Positions 14,108-16,953 of a stretch of 16,953 bases of DNA are shown one piece after another. The first letter of the stretch is position 1. The number at the start of each line of letters is the position of its first letter. This DNA is from Gammaproteobacteria bacterium (GTDB lineage: Bacteria; Gemmatimonadota; Gemmatimonadetes; Longimicrobiales; Gaopeijiaceae). The position numbers were made by a program, and so were the translations under genes. The notes beneath the pieces are model-generated. The model searched no databases, was not told the DNA's origin, and saw nothing but the letters and a program-made list of their open reading frames with translations. Where the stretch lies: assembly GCA_009843625.1 (NCBI GenBank), contig VYDD01000472.1, forward strand, positions 1 through 16,953. Direction: 5' to 3'.

Positions 14108-16773
14108 AGCTCGTCATCGTCGAATCGCCCGCGAAGGGCAAGACCATAGAGCGCTTCCTTGGCCGGGACTATGAAGTGGCTGCGAGCTTCGGCCACATCC
14201 GCGACCTGCCGCGCACCGCCAAGGAGATCCCGGCGCGTCTTCGCTCGCAGCCGTGGGCCAGGCTGGGCGTTGACGTCGACGGAAACTTCGAGCCGGTCTA
14301 CGTGATTCCCCCGGAGTCGAAGAAGCACATCACCGCGCTTCGCAAGAAGGTCCGCAGCGCGGACGAGATCATCCTCGCGACCGACGAGGACCGTGAAGGC
14401 GAGTCCATCAGCTGGCACCTCCTCGAAGTCCTCAAGCCGCGCATACCGGTTCAGCGCATCGCATTCCACGAGATCACGTCGAGCGCCATCAGGGCCGCTC
14501 TTGAAGATCCGCGCCAGGTGGACGGAAAGCTGGTCCGCGCACAGGAGACCCGCCGCGTCCTTGATCGCCTGTTCGGTTACTCGCTCTCACCCGTGCTCTG
14601 GAAGAAGGTGCGAGCAGGGCTGAGCGCCGGCCGCGTGCAGAGCGCCGCGCTGCGTCTCGTGGTGGAGAGGGAAGAGGAGCGCCAGAGGTTCAGGTCCTCC
14701 GAGTACTGGGCCGTGAAGGCAACCCTCGCCGAGGCTGCGCCCGCGGGGCGGAACGGCGAGGAAGCCGCCTTCGGCGCCGATCTGATCCGCACCGGTGGCA
14801 AGACCGTCGCCACCGCGAAGAACTTCGACGCCAGGACCGGCGCGCTGCGGCGCTCCGCGGGCGTGGTGGTGCTGGATGAAGCTGGCGCGGCCCGCGTTGC
14901 CCGGGAGGCGACGGCGACCCGTCCCTGGCGGGTCGGGCGCGTCGATGAGAAGGAGTCCCGGCGGCGCCCGGCGCCCCCCTTCATAACCTCCACCCTGCAG
15001 CAGGCGGCGAGCTCCAAGCTGCGCATGACGCCCAGACGGACGATGAGGCTGGCTCAGCAGCTCTACGAGGGGGTCAATCTGGGCGGGGGCGACCGCCAGG
15101 GCCTGATCACCTACATGCGCACCGACTCCGTGAGCCTCAGCCAGGCCGCGCTGGCGGAGACTGCCGGGTTCATCCGCGAAAAGCTCGGGGCTAGCTACCA
15201 TCAGCGGCGTCAGTTCGCGACCCGCTCCCGCAGCGCACAGGAAGCACACGAAGCCATCCGCCCGACCTCGATCCGCCGCACTCCCGAGTCGCTCCGCGGG
15301 ATACTGGACGCCGACCAGCTCAAGTTGTATGGGCTGATCTGGCGACGCGCCGTGGCTTCGCAGATGGCCGACGCCCGCATAGCCCGCACCATCATCGAGT
15401 TCAGGGTGGACGCGGGCGAACACGGCCACGTCTTCCAGTCGGTCGGCACGGTGGTGCGTTTCGACGGGTTCCTGCGGGTGTGGGGCACGAGTCGCAAGGA
15501 CGTCATCCTGCCTCGGCTGGTGGAGGGTCAGACCGTGGGCGGAGATGAGCCCGCGCCGGCGAACCCTCGCTCCGGGGACGAGCCGGCTGCGCGCATCGAC
15601 GTCATCGAAGTCAAGCCCCTGGGCAACCGCACGCAGCCACGCTCGCGCTTTTCGGAGGCGACGCTGGTGCGCAAACTCGAGGAGGAGGGCATCGGGCGAC
15701 CCTCCACCTACGAACCCACCCTCGCCAAGCTCCGCGAGCGCAACTACGCGATCCGCAAGAAGGGAGTCCTGGTGCCCACCTACGTGGGCCTGTGCGTCAC
15801 ACATCTGCTGCGCGACCACTTCCCGCACTACGTGGATCTCAAGTTCACGGCAGGAATGGAGGATGCCCTCGACCGCATCGCCGGCGGATCCGTCGATCAC
15901 GTGCGTTTCCTCTCGGACTTCTTCCGGGGCGATGGCGACGGCGCGCCCGGCCTGGAGAGGCGGATCGAGGAAGAACTTCCCCGCATCGACTATCCCGCCC
16001 TGGCCGTGGGCGACGACCCGGCTACGGGCGATCCCCTCCTCGTGCGCATCGGCAAGCAGCATGTCTTTCTCCAGCGCGGCAAGGCGAAGGACAGCCCAAG
16101 GGCGACGCTCCCGGTGGACCTGCTCATCGATGAACTGACTCCCGAAAAGGCCTCGGAACTGATCGAGGCGCGGCTGCGCGGCAGGAGCCCGCTCGGGCGG
16201 GACGACGAAACCGGACTCAACGTCTACTCCCGCAACGGCCCGTTCGGCCCCTATGTTCAATTGGGTGAAGACGATGCGGAGCCGAAGCGGGCCAGCCTCC
16301 CGAAGGGAATGTCACCCGAACAGGTCGATCTGGCCTTCGCTCTCCGGCTGCTGTCACTTCCCCGCATGCTGGGCGAGGACCCCGGGACGGGGCAGCCGGT
16401 GAAGGCCGGGCTGGGCAGGTACGGCCCCTACGTCAACCGGGCGAAGACCTACCGTAACCTCGACTCGGTGCAGCGCGCGTTCGACATTACGCTGGATGAG
16501 GCGCTCCAGCTCCTGGAGGTCAGGCCGCGCAGGCCCGTGCTCGCGGTCGCAGGCCGGCACCCGGAAACGGACGAACCCCTGAACATCTACAGGGGGCGCT
16601 ACGGGCCCTATGTCACGGACGGCAAGGTGAACGCCAGCATCCCGAAGGGCCGGAGTCCCGAGTCCCTCGGAGTCGACGAGGCGCTCGATCTGCTGGCCCG
16701 GGCCGCCGCGCGCAAGGCCGCCGGCAAGGGCGGCCGCCGCACGAGAACCGCCCGCACCCGCAGGCGGCGGTGA
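14104..16773 (+). CDS. topA: DNA topoisomerase I (type IA)
   Basis: This 889-residue enzyme relaxes negative supercoils by cutting one DNA strand. The TOPRIM domain starts at LVIVESPAKGKT (3-14, with E7) and carries the metal triad D94-x-D96-x-E98 (ATDEDREGES). FHEITSSAI, QETRRVLDRLFGY and AGLSAGRVQSAALR follow as family blocks. The catalytic Tyr is Y337 in ITYMRTDS. The C-terminal part has no Cys4 zinc fingers; instead there are repeats with GPFGPYV (from 712), GRYGPYV (from 771) and GRYGPYV (from 831), the zinc-free topoisomerase C-terminal repeat seen in many non-proteobacterial TopA proteins, and a Lys/Arg-rich tail. The ATG overlaps the aroK stop. Supercoiling-dependent control is usual for topA, but here it probably also depends on the aroC promoter. 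Confidence 0.97.
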   Translation: MKLVIVESPAKGKTIERFLGRDYEVAASFGHIRDLPRTAKEIPARLRSQPWARLGVDVDGNFEPVYVIPPESKKHITALRKKVRSADEIILATDEDREGESISWHLLEVLKPRIPVQRIAFHEITSSAIRAALEDPRQVDGKLVRAQETRRVLDRLFGYSLSPVLWKKVRAGLSAGRVQSAALRLVVEREEERQRFRSSEYWAVKATLAEAAPAGRNGEEAAFGADLIRTGGKTVATAKNFDARTGALRRSAGVVVLDEAGAARVAREATATRPWRVGRVDEKESRRRPAPPFITSTLQQAASSKLRMTPRRTMRLAQQLYEGVNLGGGDRQGLITYMRTDSVSLSQAALAETAGFIREKLGASYHQRRQFATRSRSAQEAHEAIRPTSIRRTPESLRGILDADQLKLYGLIWRRAVASQMADARIARTIIEFRVDAGEHGHVFQSVGTVVRFDGFLRVWGTSRKDVILPRLVEGQTVGGDEPAPANPRSGDEPAARIDVIEVKPLGNRTQPRSRFSEATLVRKLEEEGIGRPSTYEPTLAKLRERNYAIRKKGVLVPTYVGLCVTHLLRDHFPHYVDLKFTAGMEDALDRIAGGSVDHVRFLSDFFRGDGDGAPGLERRIEEELPRIDYPALAVGDDPATGDPLLVRIGKQHVFLQRGKAKDSPRATLPVDLLIDELTPEKASELIEARLRGRSPLGRDDETGLNVYSRNGPFGPYVQLGEDDAEPKRASLPKGMSPEQVDLAFALRLLSLPRMLGEDPGTGQPVKAGLGRYGPYVNRAKTYRNLDSVQRAFDITLDEALQLLEVRPRRPVLAVAGRHPETDEPLNIYRGRYGPYVTDGKVNASIPKGRSPESLGVDEALDLLARAAARKAAGKGGRRTRTARTRRRR

Positions 16774-16789
16774 GGAGGCGCGGGGCCGC

Positions 16790-16953
16790 GTGAGCGTGAG
16801 TCCGGAGGCCGGCGAGTTTCTGCGGTCGCTGGCCGACGAACGACAGCTTTCCCCGAACACGGTCTCCGGATACCGGCGCGACATTCGGGACTTCGAGCGC
16901 TTCTTCGCCGACTACACCGGGCATGCCGGCTGGAACTGGACCGACGTCGACCG
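16790..16953 (+). CDS. Tyrosine recombinase XerC/XerD-type, N-terminal fragment
   Basis: The window ends inside this gene; 54 codons are visible. The product starts MSVSPEAGEFLRSLADERQL and continues with SPNTVSGYRRDIRDFERFF, the typical first SAM-like (core-binding) domain of XerC/XerD, where the NTxxxYxxDLxxF pattern contacts DNA. The catalytic R-H-R-Y domain lies beyond the window. GTG 16790 is chosen because GAGGAGG (16772-16778) lies 11 nt upstream and overlaps the topA stop; GTG 16796 is a possible second start. The gap to topA is 16 nt, so the genes probably share a transcript. XerC/XerD resolve chromosome dimers at dif, but a mobile-element integrase with a similar N-terminus cannot be ruled out. 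The housekeeping neighbours favour Xer. Confidence 0.82.
   Translation, partial: MSVSPEAGEFLRSLADERQLSPNTVSGYRRDIRDFERFFADYTGHAGWNWTDVD

Noticed and set aside
1..16953. Mobile element, CRISPR or phage island
   Set aside because: No transposase, terminal inverted repeats, spacer arrays or phage genes were seen; the Xer fragment next to topA looks like a housekeeping gene.

Overview
The window is high-GC, gene-dense bacterial chromosome with many short stop/start overlaps. Gene content and protein style (PilMNOPQ with a short secretin, an acidic AGCS symporter, linked aroC-aroK-topA-xer genes) suggest a Gram-negative bacterium, plausibly a Gemmatimonadota lineage, perhaps marine. That placement is inference from style; there is no rRNA or marker tree here. 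I see no CRISPR array, tRNA, rRNA, insertion sequence or phage gene.

Layout. (1) 1-175: 3' end of a phosphatidylserine decarboxylase. (2) 352-2070: sodium/amino-acid (AGCS) symporter with an unusual acidic insert of about 100 residues. (3) 2096-3298, minus strand: Y-family DNA polymerase (Pol IV type), convergent with the symporter and divergent from the next gene. (4) 3445-4059: Mn-type superoxide dismutase. (5) 4211-5209: secreted LAS-type peptidoglycan metallopeptidase with two LysM repeats. (6) 5309-12195: type IV pilus cluster of four minor-pilin-like genes (FimT/GspH, PilV/GspI, PilW/GspJ and PilX/GspK types) followed by pilM, pilN, pilO, pilP and pilQ, nearly all joined by ATGA/GTGA overlaps. 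(7) 12319-16773: aroC, aroK and topA, overlapping, then a Xer-type tyrosine recombinase cut by the window end at 16953.

How they work together. The pilus block encodes the envelope-spanning part of a type IV pilus: PilM is the cytoplasmic adaptor, PilN and PilO are the inner-membrane pair, PilP is the periplasmic link, PilQ is the outer-membrane secretin, and the four pilin-like proteins form the priming/tip complex. The motors (PilB/PilT), platform (PilC), prepilin peptidase (PilD), major pilin and PilY1 are not in the window. The LysM/LAS hydrolase just upstream could open or remodel murein for the pilus, but this rests on proximity only. AroC and AroK act in the shikimate/chorismate pathway; TopA and the Xer protein act on DNA topology and recombination.

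No wholly new system is evident. The best leads are a 10-bp inverted repeat centred on the predicted -10 box of aroC, three related direct repeats in the pilus leader, the acidic symporter insert, a reduced secretin/pilotin arrangement (short PilQ, PilP without lipobox), and physical linkage of pilus assembly to chorismate synthesis.
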